DNA of 64,000 bases from Clostridium sp. CAG:628 (lineage in GTDB: Bacteria; Bacillota_I; Bacilli_A; RF39; UBA660): the NCBI GenBank assembly GCA_000438415.1, contig FR902241.1, positions 1-64,000 on the forward strand, read 5' to 3'. Position numbers and translations under genes: made by a program. Position 1 is the first letter of the stretch. Every line of letters starts with the position of its first letter. Below the pieces are notes generated by a model. That model was not told the origin of the DNA. It did no database searches and worked only from the letters and a program-made list of their open reading frames with translations. Shown here piece after piece: positions 41,710-50,757 of this stretch.

Positions 41710-43803
41710 TTATTTATCTTCTTTACTCTTATCAACTAAGATAAAATCAATATGTCTAGTCTCCTTATTAGCAGCAATACACTTAACTCTTACTTTATCT
41801 CCAAGTCTCAAAGCAATTCTCTTCTTTCTATCAAAATAATAAGTCATCTCATCATTTAATGTATAATAATCATTAATTGTATCTAAACTAACAAATCCTT
41901 CAACATAATTACTAGTTTCAACGAAAAATCCATTTTTAAGTACAGTATCTACTATAGCATCATACTCTTCTCCAATATGACCTTCCATATATTCAGCCAT
42001 CTTCATATCTTCTACAGCATACTCACATTCATCACTTCTTCTTTCAGTCATGCTAATATGATCACATGCTTCAACTAATCCACGACCTATTTCATTTATT
42101 GATACTCCCATATCCCATTTAAACAAAACTATCTTAATCATATAATGAAGAAGTAAATCAGAGAATCTTCTAATTGGACTAGTTTCATGAGTATACTTTT
42201 TACTACCAAGACCAAAATGTCCAATATTATCTGTACTATAAACTGCTTTTTGCATACTTCTAAGTAACTTTCTACTTAAAATATCTTCATCCTTAACACC
42301 CTTTATCTCATTTAAAATCATTTGAATATTCTTATTACTTATATCACTATAATTAAATTTACCCTTTGTAGAATAACCCAAACTACTCATAAACTTAACA
42401 AAATCTTCTATCTTCTTAGGAGCTGGTTTAGCATGCACTCTATAAATTCCATATTCGCATTCATTAGTAAGTAAATCAATACTTGCTTCATTACTTGCTA
42501 TCATAAACTCTTCTATTAAGTTTTCACCTAAATCTTGTACTCTCTTTTTAATATCAATTACTTTACCATTTTCATCTACTATTAACTTAATTTCATCAGA
42601 TGGAAACTCAATTTCACCACGTTCTAATTTCTTTTTCTTTAACTTCTTAGAAAGTTCTAACATATTAAGTAAAGTACTTTCAAACTCTTCATACCCACTT
42701 ACATGTCCACCCTTTAAAATTATATTAACATCATCATAATTCATTTTCTTTCTAGACTTTATAATACTTGGATACATTCTTTTATTAACAACATTACCAT
42801 TAGTATCAAACTCTATTTCAGTAGTAACTGCACACCTTAAAACATTAGGATTTAAACTACATATTCCATTAGAAAGTTCTATTGGTAACATAGGTTCTAC
42901 TTTATCAGCCATATATGTAGAATTACCTTTATTATATGCATCATTAAATATACTACTATTCCATTTAACATAGTTAGTAACATCTGCTATACTTACATTA
43001 AGTAAATAGTTCCCATTATCAAGCATTTTTAGTCCTACAGCATCATCTATATCCTTTGTATCTTTCCCATCTATTGTAAATATCATTTCATTACTAATAT
43101 CAGTTCTACAATTATAGTCACTTTTTAATACTTCAGTAGGAAGACTCTTAACTTCATTCATAGTCTCTTCACTAAATCCAGCAGGAACATCTAACTCAGC
43201 CATTATCTTAAGAGTATCTATATCCGGGCTATTCTTATGTCCTATTTTTTTTATTACTTTAACTTTTAAAACCTTATTATTTTCTTCAATACACTTTAAC
43301 TTAACAATTTCCCCATCAACTAAACTAATATCTTTATTATAGTGTAGTTCTAATTCATAAGGATACTCTTTTAAGGGTTTAACATAAACAATACCATTAT
43401 CTTCTACAATTTCTCCTAAAGGTAAATTTCTATCAAGTACTTTTTTAACTTTAGCCTCAGTACTACCAAACCTTTTAAATATTTCACACAAACATAAGTC
43501 CCCAGTAAGTGCAGTATTCATATTTTTCTTATCTATATAGATGTCCCCATCACTTTGAAGTAAGTACCCATTTCCACTACTAACTCTTTCTACTTTACCC
43601 TTAACATACTCATCCCCAGTTAGTTTAAACATACCCTTTTTACAACTAACGATACTCCCGTCACTCACTAGTTCATAAAGTATGTCCATAACTTCTTTAA
43701 TATCCTTAACATCATAGTCTTTACTCAAATACTTAACTATTTCAATAGGATCTAACTTCTTATTACCATTCCTTTTAAATATATTTAAAACTTTTTCTTT
43801 CAT
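41710..43803 (-). CDS. rnr: Ribonuclease R
   Basis: A 697-aa 3'-5' exoribonuclease that degrades structured RNA and helps trans-translation. In order: an N-terminal winged-helix domain, cold-shock domains, the RNB catalytic domain (DGKDTKDIDDAVGLKML with the metal-binding aspartates; YRVHAKPAPKKIEDF; HETSPIRRFSDLLLHYMI) and a C-terminal S1 domain (VDTVLKNGFFVETSNYVEGFVSL). It has a promoter nested in the terminator of the preceding gene. Confidence 0.96.
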   Translation of the reverse strand: MKEKVLNIFKRNGNKKLDPIEIVKYLSKDYDVKDIKEVMDILYELVSDGSIVSCKKGMFKLTGDEYVKGKVERVSSGNGYLLQSDGDIYIDKKNMNTALTGDLCLCEIFKRFGSTEAKVKKVLDRNLPLGEIVEDNGIVYVKPLKEYPYELELHYNKDISLVDGEIVKLKCIEENNKVLKVKVIKKIGHKNSPDIDTLKIMAELDVPAGFSEETMNEVKSLPTEVLKSDYNCRTDISNEMIFTIDGKDTKDIDDAVGLKMLDNGNYLLNVSIADVTNYVKWNSSIFNDAYNKGNSTYMADKVEPMLPIELSNGICSLNPNVLRCAVTTEIEFDTNGNVVNKRMYPSIIKSRKKMNYDDVNIILKGGHVSGYEEFESTLLNMLELSKKLKKKKLERGEIEFPSDEIKLIVDENGKVIDIKKRVQDLGENLIEEFMIASNEASIDLLTNECEYGIYRVHAKPAPKKIEDFVKFMSSLGYSTKGKFNYSDISNKNIQMILNEIKGVKDEDILSRKLLRSMQKAVYSTDNIGHFGLGSKKYTHETSPIRRFSDLLLHYMIKIVLFKWDMGVSINEIGRGLVEACDHISMTERRSDECEYAVEDMKMAEYMEGHIGEEYDAIVDTVLKNGFFVETSNYVEGFVSLDTINDYYTLNDEMTYYFDRKKRIALRLGDKVRVKCIAANKETRHIDFILVDKSKEDK

Positions 43804-43837
43804 ACTCTCTATCTCCTAGATATTATTATACTAAAAA

Positions 43838-43876
43838 AAACAAGAAGTTTCTACATTTTATAGTAAACTTCTTGTA
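43838..43876 (-). terminator. Strong terminator after the surface-protein pseudogene
   Basis: An 11-bp stem ACAAGAAGTTT/AAACTTCTTGT with eight T. The rnr -10 box (TATAAT) follows within ten bases. Confidence 0.85.
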
Positions 43877-43964
43877 TAAACTAACAACCACTTTCAGTTT
43901 CCAAAATTGTATATGGATTAGTTGCTGAGCCATCTCCTGTACTATATAGAGTGCAAGATTTGAG

Positions 43965-44092
43965 AGAAATGACGGGACGCACGGAACGAGTGGTGCTGAC
44001 GTAGCTTTCGTTCAAGTATGCAGCGTCGGAATCCCAGTACCAAACATACCTGTTATACCCATCCCATTCAACAGGCGACAAGGACCACCAAT
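43965..44092 (-). other. GC-rich patch resembling a DGR variable region
   Basis: By my count about 53% G+C over 120 bp against under 30% around it. It encodes the C-terminal WWSLSP-to-VRPVISL segment, in which aromatic, Asn, Asp and Ser codons cluster between fixed ends, as in variable regions of diversity-generating retroelement targets. No reverse transcriptase or template repeat is in the window. Confidence 0.55.
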
Positions 44093-44396
44093 TATATGAT
44101 ACTTTAGAACCAGCACTATTACTCATAAACCATGCATATGGAGTATTCATTGTTTTGAATGCTACTCCACCGGCAAATGCTATTTCATCTGCTGTCATTA
44201 AAGACACAGGATAAGTAAGTTTTGCACTTGTATTATTTACGCTGAATGCATCTCTTATATCTGTACAATTATATGATGGGTTTGCTTTTGCTCCTTTTGT
44301 ATCCCAGTCCATTCTATAGAATGATGCGAATTTGAATAGTGATGATGGGCTTGATGCATAATTGTATGTTTGTCCTGTTCCCTCGCTTCTATCATT

Positions 44397-44708
44397 ACAA
44401 TATACTGCACTTGTACTTAAGTATTTTGTATAATTTGTTAAGTTAGTTTGATACCATGAGTCAATAAACGTTTTTATTGTACTATCTGTTGTATTATTTC
44501 TTATTGTATCAAGTGATGTGTCTTCTCCGTATTTATATCCTACATATTTTGGGCAATATACTGCACTTGTACTTAGGTATTTTGTATAATTTGTTAAATT
44601 ATTTTGATACCATGAGTCAATGAACGTTTTTATTGTACTATCTGTTGTATTATTTCTTATCGTATCAAGTGATGTGTCTTCTCCGTATTTATATCCTACA
44701 TATTTTGG
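44397..44708 (-). repeat. 156-bp tandem duplication (52 codons) inside the surface pseudogene
   Basis: Two adjacent, nearly identical units encode PKYVGYKYGEDTSLDTIR...YLSTSAVYC. For example CTACATATTTTGGGC recurs exactly 156 bp apart (44540 and 44696). They differ at only a few bases, so the event is recent. Confidence 0.85.
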
Positions 44709-45138
44709 GCCATCAATACTTGTGTTAAATGCACTTTTTCCTATATTACCAGTTGTTGTATCTGGACTAGTTCCTACATAAAGTAATCTTATACTTCCGT
44801 CATGATTTGTTCTTATTATTCTCCAGTAGAAATTATATGTACTAGTACTCCATTTTGCGTTTTGATTTGTCCATTCAGCACCTTGACTAGTGCAAAAATC
44901 TTCAGTAACAGTTTCTCCAACTCCATATTGGTCACCCAACTTACAAATCTTACTAGATAAACATTGACTTTCATTTTTAACAGATTCTATAGATGAACCA
45001 TTAAAATATAGAACAGTACTTCCGTTATAAGTACATTCATTTTTATTTGTTTTTCCAAATTTGACCCAGTTGTTTGTTGTATTTCCTGCATAGTAGTATA
45101 CTTCTTTTGGTGAGTCTGTTATACCTGTTATACTTTCT

Positions 45139-45320
45139 GTTGATGTAAATAATGTTCCCGTTGTAGTTGTAGTTAAAAGTGTTGCAAAGTCATTTGTACC
45201 ATTATTGTTATTACTTCTAGTATTTCTTAGTTGATTTGAATAATGTTCCTGTTGTAGTTGTAGTTAAAGGGGTTGCAAAGTCATTTGTACCATTATTGTT
45301 ATTACTTCTAGTATTTCTTC
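45139..45320 (-). repeat. 91-bp tandem direct repeat with an in-frame stop
   Basis: CTAGTATTTCTT recurs at 45217 and 45308, 91 bp apart, and the whole unit encoding NTRSNNNNGTNDFAT is duplicated. Since 91 is not a multiple of three, the two copies are read in different frames; the first copy in reading order supplies the TAA at 45264. Confidence 0.85.
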
Positions 45321-45753
45321 TGTTCCCTCAGTTATAAATAGTGTTCCACTTAATTTTTTTCCCATATCTATACTTTGGTCTACACTTTCATCGTTTGCAT
45401 ACTTAAATTCAACTGTATAGCTTTGTGTTACTCCTACTGGAATGCTAACACTATAAGCTAGTATTTTATCTTTAGGTGCACTTGACTTTGGCACATCTTT
45501 AAACCCAGTCATGTTGTATCCACCATTGGTACTAGTTATCTTGTATTGTAAGTATCCATTAGTTACAAAAGTATTTACTAAGTTTTGTATTACTATATTA
45601 TATTTGTATGTTTCATTACTTTTATTTTCTATAGTAAATGTTTTAGTTACATTCCACTTACCTGGTTCTATATTAGTACCACTAATACTTCCATCACTAT
45701 CAGTAAATATTATTTTTAAGTCAGCACTATTAATGGTACTAATTTTAGCATTA

Positions 45754-48700
45754 TCACATAAATAAGTCAAGAGATAATTGACTACTTTCTGGCATATCAT
45801 CAAGTGCACCAAGTCCTCTTAGTTTATCAATCAATGTTTGACTGACTTTTCCTCTCATTTGTAAGTCTTCAATACTTATAAATGCACCTTTATTTCTTTC
45901 TTCAACAATTTTCTTTGCAACAACATCTCCCATTCCATCAATTGCTATAAATGGTGGAATAAGTCCTTTTTTATCAGGTGTAACTTTAAACATCAAAGCA
46001 TCACTTTCAGTAATACTAATATTTGTAAAATAAAAACCTCTTTCTATCATTTCATTACACATATATAAACTTGATAATGTATCATCTTCTTTGTTAGATC
46101 TATCAAATCCTTTACTCTCCAAAAGTTCTATTTGTGCTTTTACTGAGTTTAAACCATTTTTCATTGCATTTATATCAAATGAGTGCTCACGAATACTTAA
46201 GTAAACTCTATAGTAATATATTGGATGATATAGTTTAAACCAAGCAACTCTTATACCATTGATAACATAAGCAGCAGCATGGGCTTTAGGAAACATGTAC
46301 TTGATTTTTTCACAACTCTTTATATACCACTCTGGTACTTTATGTTCATTAAGAAGTGCCTTATATTCAACCCATTTTTCAGGTTCTTTTCCTACTTTAC
46401 CTTTACGAATAAACTCACTCATTTTAAATGATTTACCTTTATCAATTCCACAAGATATAAAATAGTTCATTATATCGTCACGACAACCAATTACCTTAGA
46501 AAATTCGCAAGTTCCATCAAGGATTAAGTCTCTAGCATTTCCATTCCAAACGTCAGTACCATGAGATAATCCTGATATTTTAATTAGATCTGCAAACTTC
46601 TGTGGTTTGATTTCTTGAAGCATGTTTATTACAAAGTTTGTACCAAATTCTGGTACACCAAGAGTACCTGAGTAACATTTAATTTGTTCTCTAGTAACTC
46701 CTAAGGCTTCAGGACTATTAAACAAGCTTATTACTCCTCTGTCATCCAAAGGAATATCATTTATATCTATTTTAACATCATCACTTAAATACTTTAATAC
46801 AGTCGGATCATCGTGTCCAAGTATATCTAGTTTAAGTACATTTTCTTCAATATCATGGAACTCAAAATGTGTTGTAAACCAAGCAGCTTCAGTATTTTCA
46901 GCAGGATATTGGTATGGTGTAAAATCAAATACATCTTTATAGTCAGGTATAACAATAATTCCTCCAGGATGTTGTCCACTTGTTCTTTTAATACCTGTAA
47001 TACCTTTTGCAAGACGTTCAATTTCACATCTTCTCATAGTAATACCTTTGTCTTCAGCATAACCTTTAACAAAACCATAAGCAGTTTTTTCTGCAATAGT
47101 TGAAACTGTTCCAGCACGATATACATTCTTTTCACCAAACAATACTTTTGTATAGTTATGAGCTTCAGCTTGATATTCTCCACTAAAGTTAAGGTCTATA
47201 TCAGGTGTTTTATCTGCATTAAATCCTAGGAATGTTTCAAACGGAATATTTTGTCCTTGTCTTTTCATAAGAGTACCACATTCACAAGTTCTTTCTGGTA
47301 AGTCAAATCCAGAGTCATAGTCGTTTACTAATGGAACTCCGTCTATTTCAAATAAACTTTTTTTACAATTAGGGCAAACATAATGTGGAGGAAGTGGATT
47401 AACTTCTGTAATACCACAGAATGTTGCAACCAACGATGATCCTACACTACCACGAGATCCTACTATATAACCATGCGCATTTGAGTTTTCAACTAGTCTT
47501 TGTGCGATCAAATAAATAACATCGTATCCACCATTTATAATACCAGTAAGTTCTTTATCGAGTCTTGTTGCGATTATCTCCGGAAGCTCTTCACCATACA
47601 ACCTATGAGCATTTCCATAAACAGTATCTTTTATTATTTGAACTGAGTTTTCCATTCTAGGCGGGTTAAGTCCAGGTTTGACAATTTCTACAGTACCAAA
47701 CATATCAGCAACTTTATTAGAGTTAGTTACTACAATTTCATAAGCCTTTTCTTCAGGCAAAAAGTCAAACTCTTTTAACATTTCATTAGTAGTCATTAAG
47801 TATGCATTAGGTATAGTTTTAATACTTGGCTTATTTAGTGGATGTAAGCCTCCTCCAGACTGTTTAGTTCTAACAAGTATTTCTCTATATATATTGTCTT
47901 CTGGATCAAGTGTATGCACGTCTCCTGTTGCTACAACCATTTTTCCTATCTTATCAGCACATCTTATAATTTTATTAATTAAAGCATACAAGTCACTCTT
48001 ACTAGACACTTCACCACTTTCAGCCAAGAATTCCATTATACTAGGTGGATTTATTTCTATAAAGTCATAATACTTCATTATTTCCATTAACTCTTCTTCA
48101 GTATTTCTCTTAGCCGCTTCAAATACTTCGCCGAACACACATCCTGAACCCAAAATCAAACCTTCTCTAAATTTGTTAAGCAAACTTTTTGGTGTTCTAG
48201 GAGTTTTATAGAAATACTCAGTTGTTGCATAACTTATTATTTGAAACATATTTCTAAGTCCTATATTATTAATTGCATAACAAGTTATATGGTAAGGTCT
48301 ATTATTTTTAAAAGCTAAAGTTGGATCAACCATATTTCTTAAATCACTTATTGTTTTATAATTACTTCCTAAATTTGCTATCATTTTCCAAAATACTAAA
48401 GCAGTTCCTTCAGCATCATAGTCAGCACGATGGTGACCCGACTCGTCAAAGTGTACTCCATATCTTTTAGACAAAGCAGTTAAATTATGTTTTGCACTAT
48501 CAGGATTTTGTGCTTTACTTATTTCCATAGTATCAATTACTACATTAGAAAATTCCCCTAAATTATATTTTTTATAAGCACTTTCCATAAATGATATATC
48601 AAATCTAGCATTTTGCGCTACCATTGGTAAATCACTAATCCATTCTTTAAATCTCTTAGTTACATTTTCTTCATTATCTTTATCCTTTAACATCTCATCA

Positions 48701-50034
48701 GTTATATTAGTTAAATTAACTATTTCACTTCTCAAGTTCATTCCAGGATTAATTAATTCATCAAATCTATCAATAATTTCCCCATTTTTAATTTTAACAG
48801 CACCTATTTCTATCATTTGGTCTCCTGCTGTAGCATTAAATCCAGTTGTCTCTGTATCAAATACAACGTATGTGCTTTCTAGTAGTGGATAATTACTATC
48901 TTTGTTTATTATTAATACTTCGTCATCCACTACAAAGAGTTCTACTCCAAAATATACTTCCAAGTCTTCTTTAGCCTTATATACTTTAGGAAAACATTGT
49001 ATACCATTTTTATCAGTTATACCAATACCCCTCATACCTAAACTTCTTACTTTTTTAAGTAATTTCTTAGGCTCAATTAACCCATCCATTTGACTCATTG
49101 TAGTATGACAATGTAATTCTACTCTTTTAACTTCAGCATCATCTACTCTTTTAACAGTATTTCTATCAAATGTTTCAATATCCCTAATATTAAATACTAA
49201 CTCTCCAGCAAAAGTATCATTTTTTACATACCCTTTCATTTTATACCATGAGCCTTCAGTAACTCTTTTCATTAAAGTTTTAGTAATTTCTTTATCTTTA
49301 GTAAATACTTTTGCAAATAAACTATCAGTGTAATCACTTATCTTATATGTAATTATATTAAACCCTTTAGTTGTTTCTTTAAGTTCCACACCAAAAACAA
49401 ATACTTCTATAGTAACATCATTCATTTCAGCAATTATATTTTTAAGTTCAAAAGTTTTACCTTTAATTTCATTACCAAATATCAAAGTACTCTCTTTCTT
49501 TTCTAAATTAACATCACTTGCTTTATAATCACTTTGTTTAATAAGTAAAGATGCTTCATTCTTTTTTTCTTCATCAAGCACTCCTTTTACTTCTAATCCA
49601 AGATAACCCATTCTTCTTAAAAATGCAGTTAATTTAGGTTTAATATCATTAATTTTATCTAACTCTACATTATTAGATACTTCTATATTTATAATATTAT
49701 CATTTATTTTAATATCTTCTTCTTTAATACTAGTTAACATAGGACACTTTTCTTGATATTTTTTAAATATATAACTAACATAATCATTTAGATATAAATT
49801 ACTATCATGTTTAAATACATAATAAACTCTTCTAGCTTCTTTAATACTTTCACTAAGAGTACATATAGTATCAAATAATTTAACATCTATCATCATAGGT
49901 AAAGTAATATAAAGAGTCCAACTTAAGTCAGAATTATCTACTACTACATTTTCTAATTTAGCTCCTTCAAAACTATTCATAAGTTCATTACTTAAATTTA
50001 TTTTATTAAAATATCTTACTAATTTACTGTCCAT
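45754..50034 (-). CDS. polC: DNA polymerase III alpha subunit, PolC type
   Basis: A 1426-aa Gram-positive replicative polymerase. Order: N-terminal domain, OB fold (GKTFELKNIIAEMNDVTIEVFVFG), PHP part (RVELHCHTTMSQMDG), an inserted 3'-5' exonuclease (VVFDTETTGFNATAGDQMIEIGAVK) and the polymerase core (SRGSVGSSLVATFCGITEVNPLPPHYVC; NFSGEYQ; GTVSTIAEKTAYGF; TSGQHPGG). It ends QLSLDLFM, a few residues beyond the usual QLSLF. A TTTAAA-N17-TATAAT promoter and AAGGAGT precede it. The surface-protein pseudogene begins inside its stop region. Confidence 0.97.
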   Translation of the reverse strand: MDSKLVRYFNKINLSNELMNSFEGAKLENVVVDNSDLSWTLYITLPMMIDVKLFDTICTLSESIKEARRVYYVFKHDSNLYLNDYVSYIFKKYQEKCPMLTSIKEEDIKINDNIINIEVSNNVELDKINDIKPKLTAFLRRMGYLGLEVKGVLDEEKKNEASLLIKQSDYKASDVNLEKKESTLIFGNEIKGKTFELKNIIAEMNDVTIEVFVFGVELKETTKGFNIITYKISDYTDSLFAKVFTKDKEITKTLMKRVTEGSWYKMKGYVKNDTFAGELVFNIRDIETFDRNTVKRVDDAEVKRVELHCHTTMSQMDGLIEPKKLLKKVRSLGMRGIGITDKNGIQCFPKVYKAKEDLEVYFGVELFVVDDEVLIINKDSNYPLLESTYVVFDTETTGFNATAGDQMIEIGAVKIKNGEIIDRFDELINPGMNLRSEIVNLTNITDEMLKDKDNEENVTKRFKEWISDLPMVAQNARFDISFMESAYKKYNLGEFSNVVIDTMEISKAQNPDSAKHNLTALSKRYGVHFDESGHHRADYDAEGTALVFWKMIANLGSNYKTISDLRNMVDPTLAFKNNRPYHITCYAINNIGLRNMFQIISYATTEYFYKTPRTPKSLLNKFREGLILGSGCVFGEVFEAAKRNTEEELMEIMKYYDFIEINPPSIMEFLAESGEVSSKSDLYALINKIIRCADKIGKMVVATGDVHTLDPEDNIYREILVRTKQSGGGLHPLNKPSIKTIPNAYLMTTNEMLKEFDFLPEEKAYEIVVTNSNKVADMFGTVEIVKPGLNPPRMENSVQIIKDTVYGNAHRLYGEELPEIIATRLDKELTGIINGGYDVIYLIAQRLVENSNAHGYIVGSRGSVGSSLVATFCGITEVNPLPPHYVCPNCKKSLFEIDGVPLVNDYDSGFDLPERTCECGTLMKRQGQNIPFETFLGFNADKTPDIDLNFSGEYQAEAHNYTKVLFGEKNVYRAGTVSTIAEKTAYGFVKGYAEDKGITMRRCEIERLAKGITGIKRTSGQHPGGIIVIPDYKDVFDFTPYQYPAENTEAAWFTTHFEFHDIEENVLKLDILGHDDPTVLKYLSDDVKIDINDIPLDDRGVISLFNSPEALGVTREQIKCYSGTLGVPEFGTNFVINMLQEIKPQKFADLIKISGLSHGTDVWNGNARDLILDGTCEFSKVIGCRDDIMNYFISCGIDKGKSFKMSEFIRKGKVGKEPEKWVEYKALLNEHKVPEWYIKSCEKIKYMFPKAHAAAYVINGIRVAWFKLYHPIYYYRVYLSIREHSFDINAMKNGLNSVKAQIELLESKGFDRSNKEDDTLSSLYMCNEMIERGFYFTNISITESDALMFKVTPDKKGLIPPFIAIDGMGDVVAKKIVEERNKGAFISIEDLQMRGKVSQTLIDKLRGLGALDDMPESSQLSLDLFM

Positions 50035-50126
50035 GATAATACTCCTTTTCTATAATTATTATATCAGTTATATTTCTTAATTTAAAGTATTGACTTTTAC
50101 TTTTTGATAAAATTATTTATCAACTG

Positions 50127-50155
50127 TTGACTTGCACTGACATATTATGTATAAT
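50127..50155 (+). promoter_or_regulatory. Promoter and probable operator of the RelB/YafQ module
   Basis: TTGACT (50127-50132), 17 bp, TATAAT (50150-50155). An imperfect palindrome around the -10 (ACAT...ATAATGT, flanked by TTGCACT and AAGTGTAA) is a likely autorepressor site. Confidence 0.75.
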
Positions 50156-50178
50156 GTAAGTGTAAGGAGGAAAAGAAA

Positions 50179-50454
50179 ATGAATAACACGAATTTAACTA
50201 TTCGAATTGACAGTAACTTAAAAAAAGAAGCAGACAATTTATTCAAAGAGTTAGGAATTAATATCTCATCAGCAATTACATTATTTCTAAAACAGTCAGT
50301 TAGAGAAAAAGCTTTGCCATTTGATGTAGCTGTCAAAGAAGAAAAACCATCAAGAGAAATGAAAAAGTTATTAAAAGAAATAAAAAATATTGAGGATGGT
50401 AAATCAAAATTGTATGACAATTTAGACGAATTATGGAAGGACTTGAAGATATGA
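50179..50454 (+). CDS. RelB/DinJ-family antitoxin
   Basis: A 91-aa type II antitoxin. The N-terminal ribbon-helix-helix (NLTIRIDSNLKKEADNLFKELGINISSAITLFLKQ) is that of DinJ/RelB; the C-terminal tail (SREMKKLLKEIKNIEDG) would wrap the toxin. It has its own promoter and an AAGGAGG site. Its TGA overlaps the ATG of the toxin gene (ATGA), the normal coupling, yet that toxin gene is broken. Confidence 0.92.
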   Translation: MNNTNLTIRIDSNLKKEADNLFKELGINISSAITLFLKQSVREKALPFDVAVKEEKPSREMKKLLKEIKNIEDGKSKLYDNLDELWKDLKI

Positions 50455-50709
50455 CAGAATTAAAATATAAAATAACTTACACAAGGTAAGGATTTGAAAA
50501 AAGTAAAAAATATTATAGAAAAACTTGCTAAAGGAGAAAAATTAAATTATTCCTATAAAGATCACAAACTTATAGACAATAATTATTTTCATAATTGCAG
50601 AGAATGTCATGTTGAACCAGACTGGCTACTCGTTTATCAAATAAATAAAGACAAATTGATAATATATTTTATAGAAACCGGTAGTCATTCTGAAATATTA
50701 TTTAGATAA
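50451..50709 (+). pseudogene. Frameshifted YafQ/RelE-family toxin gene
   Basis: Starting at the ATG overlapping the antitoxin stop the frame reads MTELKYKITYTR and then hits TAA at 50487. From there another frame (from 50485 on) reads GKDLKKVKNIIEKLAKGE ... KDHKLIDNNYFHNCRECHVEPDWLLVYQINKDKLIIYFIETGSHSEILF, the body of a YafQ mRNA interferase with the conserved RECH, PDWLLVY and GSHS motifs. A loss of about ten bases that held the usual (Q/E)FKK codons explains it. The remaining piece has no ribosome-binding site, so the toxin is probably dead. Confidence 0.85.
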
Positions 50710-50734
50710 CATATTTGTGAGTATATAAAAATAG

Positions 50735-50757
50735 ATAAGTAATCATCACTTATCTAT
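50735..50757 (-). terminator. Terminator of the heat-shock operon (after dnaJ)
   Basis: AATAGATAAGT pairs with ACTTATCTATT around seven bases, then a T-rich tail. Confidence 0.8.

Larger units (their letters stand above)
43881..45755 (-). pseudogene. Broken surface/pilin-like protein gene with DGR-type C-terminal domain
   Basis: One reading frame (codon phase of 44939 and 45266) carries an Ig-like beta domain (SADLKIIFTDSDGSISGTNIEPG ... FITEGTEE), then a Thr/Asn-rich linker, NTTNNWVKFGK, the block FYWRIIRTNHDGSIRLLY and a C-terminal domain with WWSLSP...VRPVISLKSC ending ETESGC. It has no N-terminal membrane or prepilin segment: the frame emerges directly from the 3' end of polC. A TAA at 45264-45266 interrupts it inside the first of two 91-bp direct repeats, where the reading is also out of the original frame. 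No promoter or ribosome-binding site is visible. It is a truncated, interrupted relative of exported proteins common in gut Firmicutes. Confidence 0.75.

Noticed and set aside
46827..47027. 66-aa ORF inside polC
   Set aside because: Out-of-frame shadow of a clearly coding region.
50145..50420. 91-aa minus-strand ORF opposite the antitoxin
   Set aside because: Mirror frame of the RelB-like gene; low-complexity Phe/Ser-rich translation typical of antisense frames.
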